From the NCBI GenBank assembly GCA_964596015.1, contig CAZQSB010000007.1, positions 1 to 64,000 on the forward strand: a DNA stretch of 64,000 nt. Reading direction: 5' to 3'. The DNA comes from WJMD01 sp964596015. Lineage in GTDB: Bacteria; Joyebacterota; Joyebacteria; Joyebacterales; Joyebacteraceae. Positions 42,942 through 51,755 of the stretch are shown here, one piece after another. Position 1 is the stretch's first letter. Every line of letters starts with the position of its first letter. Position numbers and translations under genes: made by a program. Under the pieces are notes generated by a model that made no database searches, was not told where the DNA came from, and was given only the letters and a program-made list of their open reading frames with translations.

Positions 42942-45257
42942 ATGACCACACGCCAGACACAGAACGCGGCGGCCGTGCCGCCGCACGTCGGCGTCGGCCT
43001 GTCCGTGTCGCCGTCCCGCGGCGCCGCCTTCGCCGCGCTGGGCTTTATTTCGATCTCGGTTCAGGCCCTCGCGCTCCGAGAGCTCCTCGTCGCCTGGCGC
43101 GGGAACGAGATGTCGCTCGGCATCGCGCTCGCTCTCTGGCTGGCCCTGACGGGACTGGGAAGCCTGCTCGGGTCGCGGACGCGCGGCGCGGGGCCCGCTG
43201 TCTTCGCCCGTCGGCTTCTGCTTCTCGGAGCGCTGGCGCCGGTCACGGTGCTCGCCGCGCGTTTCTCGCCGCTCCTCTTCGGCATGGCCCCCGGCGAGAC
43301 CGGAGGGCCTGTTCCGCTCCTCGCCGCCGCGGCCTTGTCCATCGCGCCGTTCGCGATCGTCGGGGGCTCGCTCTTCCCCGCCGCCGTCGCGCTGGCCGGC
43401 GACCGCCGCGGAGGCGCCCCTGCCGGGAGCGTCTACGTCCTCGAGGCGGCGGGTGCTGTGGTGGCCGGCCTCGTCGTGAGCTTCGCGCTCCTTCCCCACT
43501 GGTCGGCTCTCCGGATAGCGCTTCTCATGACGGCGGCGGCGGCCGTCTCAGGCCTCCTCGTCGCCCGGGGCCGCGAGCGACGCGTCTTCGCGGCGGCGGC
43601 GATCGTCCTGGGACTCCTTGCGGCGCTGCCCCTGGGCGACTCGCTGGACGAGGCCGCGCTCGAGGTCCGCTGGCGGAAGCTCGGGTTCGTCGCGTCGAGG
43701 AACTCCGTCCACGGCAGGATCGTGGTCGCGAGATACGGGACGCAGGAGAGCATCTTCGAGAACGGCGTTCTCGTCGCGTCCGCCCCGGACCGTCTCGCCG
43801 CGGAGGAGGCCGTCCATCCGTCCCTCCTGCAGCACCCGGCCCCGGCCAGGGTCCTTCTCGCCGGCGGGGGGCTCGGGGGGTCGCTCGCCGAGGTGCTCAA
43901 GCACCCCGCGGTGGCGTCGGTCGACTACGTCGAGCTCGACCCGGAGCTCGTGCGCGCCGCGCGCGAGGAGCTCGGACCCGCCATGGTCGCGGGACTCGCC
44001 GATCCTCGTGTCGCGGTCCACTACGGCGACCCGAGGCTGTTCGTCAAGGGACGTCCCGGCCCGTACGACTGCGTCATCGTCAACGTCCCCGACCCCACGA
44101 CGCTTCAGCTCAACCGTCTCTACACGGTCGACTTCCTGAAGGAGGTCGCCGCGACCCTCTCCCCCGGCGGCGTCGTAGGTCTCTCGGTCCAGTCCGCGGA
44201 GAACTACGTCCCGGACGACCTCGCCGCGCTTCTCGCGACGCTCAGAGCGTCGATGGCCGAGGTCTTCCCCGAGACCGCCGCGCTCCCGGGCGACCCGTGC
44301 CACCTGATCGGAGGGACGAGACCGCTCTCGAGGAACGCCGACACGCTCTCCGCGCGTGTCGAACGCCGGGCGCTCGACACGGCGTTCGTGCGCGGCCACT
44401 ATCTGAGGGACCGACTGCGACCGGAGCGGATCGCCTCGTTCGACCGCGCCCTCGCCGAAGCGGCGGCCGGACTCAACACGGACCTCGAGCCGACCGCTTA
44501 CTACCGGAGCCTCGTGCTGTGGAACCGGCAGTTCTCAGGCGTTCCCGGCCTTCTCAAGGCCGGACGCTCCGTCGCGACCATGAGAAACGCCGCGATCGCC
44601 GCCGTTCTCCTGGCCGTGGTCGGGGTGGTGGCGTCCCGCCGGCGGGGCGACGCGGGCGCGCCGCTTCGGAGCGCCGTCCTCGCGTCGATCGCTGTCGTCG
44701 GCGCCACCGAGATCACACTCGAGATCGCCGCCCTCACGGCGTATCAGAGCCTCTACGGCTATGTCTATGGACACATCGCTCTCATCACGGCGGCGTTCAT
44801 GGGGGGACTCGCGCTGGGAGGCGCCGCGGGGACGCGCGCGGCGCTCGTCCCGAGACCGCGGGCCTATCTGGTCCTCTCCGCCGGGATCGCGCTCGTTCCA
44901 CTGGGGCTCTCGGCGGCCGTTTCCTCTCTCCAGACCCTCGCGCCGGCGGCGCTGGTCGAACGGACGCCGCTCTTCCTGCTGGTCGTCATCGGAGCGGCCG
45001 TGCTCGCGGGGGCGCAGTTCCCTCTGGCTGCCGCCATACTCCGGGCCGGTGACAGGATGCGCGGAGCCGGTCGTCTCTACGCCGCGGACCTGGCAGGGGC
45101 GGCGTTGGCGGCGCCCGTGGCCGCCGTCGTGCTGCTGCCTGTCATGGGGCTTCCCGACACGATGCTCACCCTGACGCTCCTGAACGCGGGTCTCCTCGTC
45201 GCGCTCCTCGCCGCCGCGCTCCGAGCGCTCGGACGGAAAGGCTCGAACCTGCACTGA
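42942..45257 (+). CDS. Fused MFS-like membrane protein/spermidine-synthase-like domain
   Basis: 771 residues, the only protein gene on the plus strand. Hydrophobic helices at about 25-230 and 545-765 flank a cytoplasmic spermidine-synthase fold (about 240-450) with VLLAGGGLGGSLAEVLKHP, VDYVELDPELVRAAREEL and VPDPTTLQLNRLYTVDFLKEV. The usual GGGDGG is GGGLGG, and the catalytic Asp position (VDxPDP) is Asn (VIVNVPDP), so true aminopropyl transfer is doubtful. Such fusions are widespread in anaerobes, and their function is unknown. Convergent with the beta-helix gene. Confidence 0.82.
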   Translation: MTTRQTQNAAAVPPHVGVGLSVSPSRGAAFAALGFISISVQALALRELLVAWRGNEMSLGIALALWLALTGLGSLLGSRTRGAGPAVFARRLLLLGALAPVTVLAARFSPLLFGMAPGETGGPVPLLAAAALSIAPFAIVGGSLFPAAVALAGDRRGGAPAGSVYVLEAAGAVVAGLVVSFALLPHWSALRIALLMTAAAAVSGLLVARGRERRVFAAAAIVLGLLAALPLGDSLDEAALEVRWRKLGFVASRNSVHGRIVVARYGTQESIFENGVLVASAPDRLAAEEAVHPSLLQHPAPARVLLAGGGLGGSLAEVLKHPAVASVDYVELDPELVRAAREELGPAMVAGLADPRVAVHYGDPRLFVKGRPGPYDCVIVNVPDPTTLQLNRLYTVDFLKEVAATLSPGGVVGLSVQSAENYVPDDLAALLATLRASMAEVFPETAALPGDPCHLIGGTRPLSRNADTLSARVERRALDTAFVRGHYLRDRLRPERIASFDRALAEAAAGLNTDLEPTAYYRSLVLWNRQFSGVPGLLKAGRSVATMRNAAIAAVLLAVVGVVASRRRGDAGAPLRSAVLASIAVVGATEITLEIAALTAYQSLYGYVYGHIALITAAFMGGLALGGAAGTRAALVPRPRAYLVLSAGIALVPLGLSAAVSSLQTLAPAALVERTPLFLLVVIGAAVLAGAQFPLAAAILRAGDRMRGAGRLYAADLAGAALAAPVAAVVLLPVMGLPDTMLTLTLLNAGLLVALLAAALRALGRKGSNLH

Positions 45258-45262
45258 TCTCC

Positions 45263-45277
45263 GTCAGCTCAGCTGAC
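45263..45277. repeat. Short perfect inverted repeat after the plus-strand gene
   Basis: GTCAGCTCAGCTGAC, 7-base arms around one central base, 5 bases past the stop. A partial copy (GTCAGCTCACCTG) lies at 45391-45403, overlapping the end of the convergent gene. Confidence 0.6.
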
Positions 45278-45296
45278 CGGTCCTCCCGCGACGCAG

Positions 45297-45338
45297 ACGG
45301 GCCGACGCCCCACGAGGGAGCGCCGGCCCGTTCTTCGT
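45297..45338 (+). terminator. Hairpin terminator between convergent genes
   Basis: ACGGGCCG (45297-45304) pairs with CGGCCCGT (45324-45331), followed by TCTTCGTC. Good stem, weak T-run. The stem could also slow minus-strand transcription. Confidence 0.6.
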
Positions 45339-45396
45339 CAAGGCGGTGCCCGTTCCACTTCACGAAGGCGCCGCCGCATCTCTCTTCGCTGTCAGC

Positions 45397-46404
45397 TCAC
45401 CTGTAGAGCGACTTGATCGCGCCCCACGTGGCCTCCTCGACAAGCGACTCGATGCATTCGCTGCAGCCGCCTGCGAAAGCGCCGATGTTGGTGCCGCCCG
45501 AGCCCGCTCCCAGGTTCGGGGACTCGAAGCAGACGGTGTAGTCATACCCGACGCTGCCCGAGAAGTCGCAGTAGAACGGCTCCTCCGAGATGTTCCCGTC
45601 GACGCCGGTGAGATCGCCAATGTCGCCGCCGTAGTTCTGGGGGTCCTCGCCGGGAGCGACCTCATCGTTCGCGTAGACGTTGCAGAACTCGACGGTCGGG
45701 ACGGCGAGGTACGAGTAGACGCCCTCCTTGCCGTTGTGCGTGATCGACGAGTTCGTGATCTGAGCACTCCCGCCGAACACGTTGACGCCGACGTCGAAGT
45801 TGTCGGTGATGGTCAGGTGGTCGAGGACGGCCGGTGAGGCGCCGTTCTCGTAGAGGTACACGCCGTGGTGGCTCCCCCTCGCGATGAGCGAGTTCTGAAT
45901 GCTCGGGGCCGAGCCGGACCGGATGACGATGCCGGTCGCCACTTCCTCGAGAATGACGTTCGTGATGGTCGGGCTGGCGTTCTGAACGCAGCCCACACCC
46001 GCGATGAGCGCCCGCCCGTCCTCATCATCCATACGACCACGGTCGCGACCGCCGCCTCCGGTGATGGTCAGGTCACGGATCACGGTCGATGTGCCGACGT
46101 TCTGGAGCAGGATCCCGTACTCGGCGTCGATCTGGTCGAGGATCACGTCGTCCCGGTCCTCGCCCATCAACGTCACGCCGTCGGGGACGCTGGCGATGGC
46201 CGTCCTCTGCCCGTAGATCGTCGAGAACGTGCTGACACTGTCGTAGACGCCGGCCATTACGAGAACGGTGTCGCCGGATCCGGCCAGGTTGAGCGCCTGC
46301 TGGATCCCCTCGATACCGGCGTCCTCGTCCGGCACCTGGATCAGGTCAGCCGAGGCGGCGGCGGCCAGCAGGACCACCATCAGGGCCGCCATGGTGAAGC
46401 GCAT
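45397..46404 (-). CDS. Secreted right-handed beta-helix repeat protein
   Basis: 335 residues, signal peptide to about residue 19 (MAALMVVLLAAAASAD). The body is a parallel beta-helix of the NosD/pectate-lyase-like type with repeated coils (TSTVIRDLTITGGGG, SPTITNVILEEVATGI, APSIQNSLIARGSHHGVY, SPAVLDHLTITDNFDVGV, SAQITNSSITHNGKEG). The opening VPDEDAGIEGIQQALNLAGSG matches the DUF1565/NosD start. The C-terminus is a Cys pair (GGCSEC) followed by a short tail TWGAIKSLYR. No FlgD-type sorting domain. Probably surface or periplasmic; substrate unknown. Own promoter. Confidence 0.8.
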   Translation of the reverse strand: MRFTMAALMVVLLAAAASADLIQVPDEDAGIEGIQQALNLAGSGDTVLVMAGVYDSVSTFSTIYGQRTAIASVPDGVTLMGEDRDDVILDQIDAEYGILLQNVGTSTVIRDLTITGGGGRDRGRMDDEDGRALIAGVGCVQNASPTITNVILEEVATGIVIRSGSAPSIQNSLIARGSHHGVYLYENGASPAVLDHLTITDNFDVGVNVFGGSAQITNSSITHNGKEGVYSYLAVPTVEFCNVYANDEVAPGEDPQNYGGDIGDLTGVDGNISEEPFYCDFSGSVGYDYTVCFESPNLGAGSGGTNIGAFAGGCSECIESLVEEATWGAIKSLYR

Positions 46405-46476
46405 CTCGTGCCTCCTTGCTGGTGCGGGGCTGTCGGTCGCGGGCGGGTCCCCTGGGGACCCACCTCAACACAATAC

Positions 46477-46504
46477 TCTATACTCAGGAACGCGCCGGTG
46501 TCAA
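46477..46504 (-). promoter_or_regulatory. Sigma-70 promoter of the beta-helix gene
   Basis: Minus-strand TTGACA (46499-46504), 16-base spacer, TATAGA (46477-46482, 4/6). Start near 46470; leader of about 66 bases. The region 46465-46485 is AT-rich compared with surroundings. Confidence 0.65.
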
Positions 46505-46509
46505 CAGAC

Positions 46510-47616
46510 TCATTCCTGGTCCCAGACGCCCTCGATGACGGCGCCGCATGAAAGGCAGGTCCCCTGAGCGAGGTTCACCACCTCGACCTCGTATCCGATG
46601 CGGCGGATGAGAAGCTCGCCGCATGAGGGACACCACGTCGACGCGGCCTCGTGCCCAGGCACGTTCCCTATGTAGACGTACTTGAGGCCCTCCTCGAGCG
46701 CGATGGCGCGGGCCCGGTCGAGCGCCTCGACCGGCGTCGGCGGAAGGTCCGTCAGCCGGTGACAGGGATGGAACCGGGAGAAGTGGAGCGGGACGTCCGG
46801 CCCGAGCTCGTCGTGGATCCACCGGCACATCTTCCTGATGAGAGCCGGATCGTCGTTCTCCCCCGGCACGATGAGATTGGTGATCTCCAGATGAACGCCC
46901 TCCTCGCGGAGGACCCGGAGGGACCGCAGGACCGGGGCGAGCGACCCCCCGGTCATATCGGCGTAATACTCCTCGCTCATTCCCTTGAGGTCGATGTCGG
47001 CCGCATCCAGATACCGGCAGAGCTCTCTGAGCGGCTTCTCGCTGATGAAGCCGTTCGAGTGACAGACGTTCCGGAGACCCAGAGCCTCGGCCTCCCTGGC
47101 GCAGTCGAGCATGTACTCGTAGAAGATGGTCGGCTCGGAGTAGGTATAGGCCACGGACGACGCGCCGCTTCGCGCCGCGAGCCGCGCGAGCTCGGCCGGT
47201 GGCAGGCGGTGGTTCCTCGTCTCCTCGGGCCGCGCCTGGGAGATGTGCCAGTTCTGGCAGAACCGACAGTCCAGATTGCATCCCGCGACGGCGATCGAGA
47301 GGGCGGTCGTTGTGGGAAGGAAGTGATAGAAGGGCTTCTTCTCGATCGGGTCGATGTGAACGGCGCACGGGTTGCCGTACGTGAGCGTGTAGTAGACCCC
47401 GTCACGGTTCTCCCGCACGCCGCAGAACCCGCGTTGGCCGGACGGTACGACACACCGCCTCGGACAGAGCCCGCAGCGGACCGCCCCGCCGTCCAGACTC
47501 TCCCAGAAGGAAGCCTCTCTCGGCTCGACATAACCCTGTTCCTGGGCCGCTCCGGCGACCGGAACGAGCATGAGGACCGCAAGAGCGATGAGAGCCGGCC
47601 GGCGAAGCGCAGTCAT
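46510..47616 (-). CDS. amrS: AmmeMemoRadiSam system radical SAM enzyme with N-terminal signal peptide
   Basis: 368 residues, ATG overlapping the stop of the Memo-AMMECR1 gene. The radical SAM motif is C113-x3-C117-x2-C120 (AGCNLDCRFCQNW). An N-terminal cysteine cluster (C48, C51, C55, C65; VRCGLCPRRC and RGFCGV) and a C-terminal CxxC...CxxC zinc-ribbon-like end (WCPSCG, TCLSCG) match this family. NPCAVHIDPIEKKPFYHFLP is a family signature. Residues 1-24 (RRPALIALAVLMLVPVAGAA) form an apparent Sec signal peptide, odd for a SAM-dependent enzyme. Biochemical reaction of the system is, to my knowledge, not settled. Confidence 0.88.
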   Translation of the reverse strand: MTALRRPALIALAVLMLVPVAGAAQEQGYVEPREASFWESLDGGAVRCGLCPRRCVVPSGQRGFCGVRENRDGVYYTLTYGNPCAVHIDPIEKKPFYHFLPTTTALSIAVAGCNLDCRFCQNWHISQARPEETRNHRLPPAELARLAARSGASSVAYTYSEPTIFYEYMLDCAREAEALGLRNVCHSNGFISEKPLRELCRYLDAADIDLKGMSEEYYADMTGGSLAPVLRSLRVLREEGVHLEITNLIVPGENDDPALIRKMCRWIHDELGPDVPLHFSRFHPCHRLTDLPPTPVEALDRARAIALEEGLKYVYIGNVPGHEAASTWCPSCGELLIRRIGYEVEVVNLAQGTCLSCGAVIEGVWDQE

Positions 47617-49175
47617 GACCGCTCGCCCCCGCTCTGGACGCCGAGTTCGTTCTCGCCGAAGACTTCGGCGGAGAAGCGGAGAATGGTCGTCCCCGGCTCC
47701 CTCCACGTTCCCGGTGGAAGTCCGGCCTTCTGGCATGTGTGGTCGAGGAACGTGTCTCTGTCCCAGCCGTACTCGGTCGCGACCTGCGGGAGAAGGAGCC
47801 CGGAGTGCGCGCCGCGCTGGATGATGAGACCGTCGCGACCGACCTCGATCTCCGAGACGTCCTCGACGGCCTCGAGCGGGCTCATGACGGAGATCTCGAT
47901 GTCGATACCGTCGAGCTCCTCGCTGCGGACCGGAGGGAACCTCGGATCGCGGAGCGCCGCCTCGACCGCCATCGAGACGACGGTCTCGACGAGCGGCCGC
48001 GATGCCTGGATGGAGCCGATGCACCCCCTGAGCCGACCGTTCTCGTGGAGCGTCACGAACGCGCCGCTCGGGCTCTCCAGCACGTCGCTCTCCATCCCGG
48101 GTGTCGGAGGAGGTCCGTCTCCCAGGGCCGACACGATCGAGGCGCGCGCCAGCCTCAGGAGCTCGCGCCGCTCGTCGTCGGAGAGACGCCCTGTACGGGT
48201 CCCCGCCTCATCTGACGGCACGGCATCGCAGGCGCGCGCCGGCCTCGTCGAGACGGCAGCCATGTACCCGACCACCTGGCTCATGTCGCCCGTCACGTCG
48301 CCCGAGGTCGCGTATCTGAGGACCTCGGCCCCGGCCGCGCCCAGTTCGCGCGCCGCCATGAGCACGGCGGCGGTCGGTCCTCCGCCGCAGGCTTCGCACT
48401 CGCCGCTCGCGAGCGCCCGCAGGAGCCCCTCGGGATCGAACGCGTCGACGGACTCGACGATCACCCTGTCGAGGCGGCGGGCGTCTTCCTGGCTGTGGTA
48501 GTGAGAGAGATCGGTGCTCGCGACCAGCAGATACCGTCGGTCGGGGCGCTCCGCGACGACGCCGCTCATCGCCGCGGCGAGGCTCCTGACAGCGGCCTCG
48601 CTCTGCTCGCCCATCACGATGGGGACGAGTTCGAAGGACTCGAGTGAGCGCTGCAGGAACGGGACCTGGACCTCGAGCGAGTGTTCCTGCGAGTGTGCGC
48701 GAGGCTCGAAGACGAGCCCGCGCTGCCTGAGCTCCGACACCGATTCGCGGTCGATCGGCACCGCTCCGAGAGGCGTCTCGTACGACGAGCCGTCGAAGAC
48801 GGACGCGCCCCGGAAGGCCGCGCGGTGAGACGGCGCGACGACGATGACCGTGTCGTACGTCCTTCCGCGAACCGCCGCGTAGGCGTGTGCGGCGACGCCT
48901 CCCGAGTAGACATACCCGGCGTGCGGCGCGACGAGCGCCACGACCTCGCCGTCGAGATCGGGACTCCCCGCGGCGTCCAGATACCGGTCGATCGTGGATG
49001 CCAGAGCGTCAGGTTCGCCCGGATAGAAAGCTCCCGCCACGACGGCCCGCCTGACGGGACCACTCGATGATGTCGTCTCTGCCACGTCTGCCTCCCCTTC
49101 TTCCGCACTGCAGCCGGCGATCGGAGCGGCGAAGAGCGTCAAAGCCACCACGCAGACGCTCGCGAAGCGGTTCAC
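47613..49175 (-). CDS. AmmeMemoRadiSam proteins B and A fused: Memo-AMMECR1 lipoprotein
   Basis: 520 residues, GTG overlapping the nadB stop (GTGA), GGGAG upstream. The signal peptide ends in lipobox PIAGC (C22), predicting a lipid-anchored exported protein. Memo domain (about 42-305): AVVAGAFYPGEPDAL, VAPHAGYVYSGGVAAHAY, QEHSLEVQVPFLQ, STDLSHYHS and CGGGPTAAVL, with the conserved His/Cys metal site. AMMECR1 domain (about 330-520): FVTLHENGRLRGCIGSI, AALRDPRFPPV, EISVMSPLEAV and TFLDHTCQKAGLPPGTW. In most genomes the two are separate cytoplasmic proteins. Coupled to the radical SAM gene downstream. Confidence 0.9.
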   Translation of the reverse strand: MNRFASVCVVALTLFAAPIAGCSAEEGEADVAETTSSSGPVRRAVVAGAFYPGEPDALASTIDRYLDAAGSPDLDGEVVALVAPHAGYVYSGGVAAHAYAAVRGRTYDTVIVVAPSHRAAFRGASVFDGSSYETPLGAVPIDRESVSELRQRGLVFEPRAHSQEHSLEVQVPFLQRSLESFELVPIVMGEQSEAAVRSLAAAMSGVVAERPDRRYLLVASTDLSHYHSQEDARRLDRVIVESVDAFDPEGLLRALASGECEACGGGPTAAVLMAARELGAAGAEVLRYATSGDVTGDMSQVVGYMAAVSTRPARACDAVPSDEAGTRTGRLSDDERRELLRLARASIVSALGDGPPPTPGMESDVLESPSGAFVTLHENGRLRGCIGSIQASRPLVETVVSMAVEAALRDPRFPPVRSEELDGIDIEISVMSPLEAVEDVSEIEVGRDGLIIQRGAHSGLLLPQVATEYGWDRDTFLDHTCQKAGLPPGTWREPGTTILRFSAEVFGENELGVQSGGERS

Positions 49176-50767
49176 ACGGCTCCCCCTCCCTCGACGATCG
49201 TATCGTGTCCGAATCGCTCGTCGTCCCGCTCCGGGAAATCCTCCATGGAATGGAGGCCGCGCGACTCCTTCCTGCGGAGCGCGCTCCGGATGATCAGCTC
49301 GCCGACGAGCGAGATGTTGCTGAGCTCGATCAGGTCGTGACTCACGGGGTAGCGGCGACGATAGTCGGCGATCTCGCGCCTGATGGCCGCCATGCGGCGA
49401 CGGGCCAGGTCCAGCCGTCGCGTGGTCCTCACGATCCCAACATAGTCCCACATCAGGCGTCTGACAACGTCCCAGTTGTAGTCGAGAAGCACTCCCTCGG
49501 GCACGCGCCCGGCGGGGTTCCCCTCCCACGGCGGCGCGCCGCCGTCCGGGAGGCCGCTCCGTCTCTCCTCGAGTTCGTCGGCCGCGGCCCCGGCGGCCCG
49601 CTCGCTGAAGACGACGGCCTCCAGGAGCGAGTTGCTGGCCAGCCGGTTCGCGCCGTGCATGCCGGTGTGCGCCGTCTCCCCCGAAACGAAGAGCCCCCGA
49701 ATGCCGGTCCTGCAATCCAGGTCGACCGCAACGCCTCCGCAGAGATAGTGAGCGGCGGGAACGACGGGAACCGGGGACCTGGTCATGTCGATGCCCAGCT
49801 CCATCAGTCGGGCGTGGATGTTCGGGAAGCGCTTTCTCACCCGGTCGGCGTCGACGTGAGTGATGTCGAGGTAGACGTGCTTGTCGCCGGTACTCTTCAT
49901 CGTCCGGTCGATCGCCCGCGCGACGATGTCACGCGGCGCCAGCTCCTTCCTGGGGTCCTCGTTCTCCATGAACCGCTCCCCGGCGAGCGACGTCAGGATG
50001 GCGCCCTCTCCCCGGACGGCCTCGGAGATGAGAAAGGAACGGACCTCGGGGTGATAGAGACAGGTCGGATGGAACTGGATGAACTCCATGTTCCTGACAG
50101 CGACGCCGGCCCGCCAGGCCATCGCGATGCCGTCGCCGGTCGCGATCTCCGGGTTCGAGGTATAGAGGTAGACCTTCCCGCACCCGCCGGTCGCCAGCAT
50201 GACCACCGGCGCCGTGACCGTCGCCACGCGCCCGCCGCGCCGGTCGAGCGCGTGCACTCCGACGACCATTCGTCCGCCGGGTCCGTCGGCGGTCGCGAGT
50301 TCGATGGCCATGTGGTCCTCGAGAACGCTGATGGCGGGATGGGCGTCGACGGCCGCGAGGAGGGCCTCTTCGATCTCCCTGCCGGTCATGTCGGACGCGT
50401 GGATGATGCGGCGCTCGCTGTGGCCGCCCTCCCGCCCGAGAGCGAACGAGCCGCCCGGTCCCTCGCGGGTGAAGCGGGCGCCCCACTCCACGAGGTGGCG
50501 CACGGCGTCCGGTCCGTTCCTGACGGCCAGCTCGACGGCGTCACGGTGACAGAGGCCGACCCCCGCCTTCACCGTGTCGTCGATGTGCTTCTCGTACGAG
50601 TCGTCGTCGTGGACCGCGGCCGCGATGCCCCCCTGCGCCATGTTCGTCGCGGACTCGGCGTCGTCCTTCTTGGTGATGACGAGAACGCTGCCGCGCTCCG
50701 CGACGCGGAGCGCGAACGAGAGCCCGGCGATGCCGCTGCCGACGACAATGAAGTCCACGCGGTCCAT
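49172..50767 (-). CDS. nadB: L-aspartate oxidase
   Basis: First step of de novo NAD synthesis: FAD-dependent oxidation of L-aspartate to iminoaspartate. 531 residues (E. coli 540). FAD-binding VVGSGIAGLSFALRVAE at the N-terminus, MAQGGIAAAV, the active-site region GREGGHSERRIIHASDMTG, PTCLYHPEVRSFLISEAVRGEGAIL, YLCGGVAVDLDCRTGIRGLF and GANRLASNSLLEAVVF. The C-terminal helical domain is complete. It follows nadA by 55 bases and overlaps the Memo-AMMECR1 start. NadA uses its unstable product directly. Confidence 0.95.
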   Translation of the reverse strand: MDRVDFIVVGSGIAGLSFALRVAERGSVLVITKKDDAESATNMAQGGIAAAVHDDDSYEKHIDDTVKAGVGLCHRDAVELAVRNGPDAVRHLVEWGARFTREGPGGSFALGREGGHSERRIIHASDMTGREIEEALLAAVDAHPAISVLEDHMAIELATADGPGGRMVVGVHALDRRGGRVATVTAPVVMLATGGCGKVYLYTSNPEIATGDGIAMAWRAGVAVRNMEFIQFHPTCLYHPEVRSFLISEAVRGEGAILTSLAGERFMENEDPRKELAPRDIVARAIDRTMKSTGDKHVYLDITHVDADRVRKRFPNIHARLMELGIDMTRSPVPVVPAAHYLCGGVAVDLDCRTGIRGLFVSGETAHTGMHGANRLASNSLLEAVVFSERAAGAAADELEERRSGLPDGGAPPWEGNPAGRVPEGVLLDYNWDVVRRLMWDYVGIVRTTRRLDLARRRMAAIRREIADYRRRYPVSHDLIELSNISLVGELIIRSALRRKESRGLHSMEDFPERDDERFGHDTIVEGGGAV

Positions 50768-50822
50768 TGAGTGTCTCCCCCGCTCTGCTCGCCCCGCTTC
50801 GAAGGCCGCCCCCGACGCCGCG

Positions 50823-51755
50823 TCAGGAGCCCGTTACCTCGAGCATCCGCTCGAGCGCCGCGCGCGCTCCCTCCATGACCTCGGCCGGGACGCGTACCTC
50901 GTACTGCTCGTGTTCGAGCGACCACGCCAGTCTGGGAAGATCGGTCATCTTCATGTTCCTGCAGACGGCGAACGCGGACAGCGGGTAGAAACGGCCGTCG
51001 GGATGCTCGCGGTTCAGCCGCTCCACGAGCCCGATCTCGGTTCCTACGATGAGCTCGTCGTGGGTCTTCGCGAGCCGCACCATGTCGCCGGTCGAACCGA
51101 CGTGGTCCGCCATGGCCAGAACGTCAGGGGGCGACTCGGGATGGACGACGACCGGAACGCCGGGATGCTCCGACTTCGCCAGGACCACGTCCTCGACCAC
51201 GAACATGTTGTGGACGTAGCAGTGACCCTGCCACGGGATGACCGTCTTGTCGACCTTCGTCGCGACGTACGATGCGAGGTTCTTGTCGGGCACGAAGATC
51301 ACCGCGTCACCCTCGAGCGACCTGACCACATCGACGGCGTTCGACGACGTGCAGCAGATGTCGCTCTCAGCCTTGACGGCCGCCGATGTGTTCACGTAGC
51401 AGACGACGGGGACGCCCGGGTGCTCTTTCCTGAAGGCGGCGAGCTCTTCTGCGGTGACCATGTCGGCCATCGGGCAGCCCGCAGACTCCGACGGGATGAC
51501 GACCTTCTTCCCGGGGTTCAGGATCTTCGCGCTCTCCGCCATGAAGTACACGCCGGCGAGAACGATGACGTCCGCGTCGGTTTCCGTCGCGAGCTGCGCC
51601 AGCCTGAGCGAGTCGCCCAGGTGGTCGGAGACCTCCTGGACCGATCCTATCTGATAGTTGTGCCCCAGAACGACGGCGCGCTTCTTCCTCTTGAGCTCGC
51701 CGATCCGGGCGCGGAGCTCCTCCTCGTCGAGCCGCGCCAGTTCCTCCAACGTCAT
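50823..51755 (-). CDS. nadA: Quinolinate synthase A
   Basis: [4Fe-4S] enzyme condensing iminoaspartate with dihydroxyacetone phosphate to quinolinate. 310 residues. VLGHNYQIGSVQEVSDHLGD, LAGVYFMAESAKILNPGKKV, SAGCPMADMV, CYVNTSAAVKAESDICCTSSNAV, IPWQGHCYVHNMF, VVHPESPPDVLAMADHVGST and AVCRNMKMTDL. Cluster cysteines are expected in the GCPMAD/CYVNTS region, QGHC and VCRNM. HPES (not HPEC) is the same as in E. coli NadA. ATG overlaps the lpxK stop, so NAD synthesis is coupled to lipid A genes here. Confidence 0.95.
   Translation of the reverse strand: MTLEELARLDEEELRARIGELKRKKRAVVLGHNYQIGSVQEVSDHLGDSLRLAQLATETDADVIVLAGVYFMAESAKILNPGKKVVIPSESAGCPMADMVTAEELAAFRKEHPGVPVVCYVNTSAAVKAESDICCTSSNAVDVVRSLEGDAVIFVPDKNLASYVATKVDKTVIPWQGHCYVHNMFVVEDVVLAKSEHPGVPVVVHPESPPDVLAMADHVGSTGDMVRLAKTHDELIVGTEIGLVERLNREHPDGRFYPLSAFAVCRNMKMTDLPRLAWSLEHEQYEVRVPAEVMEGARAALERMLEVTGS

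Noticed and set aside
50823..51755. Apparent loss of a NadA cluster cysteine (HPES instead of HPEC).
   Set aside because: E. coli NadA also has HPES; the cluster ligands lie elsewhere and are present.
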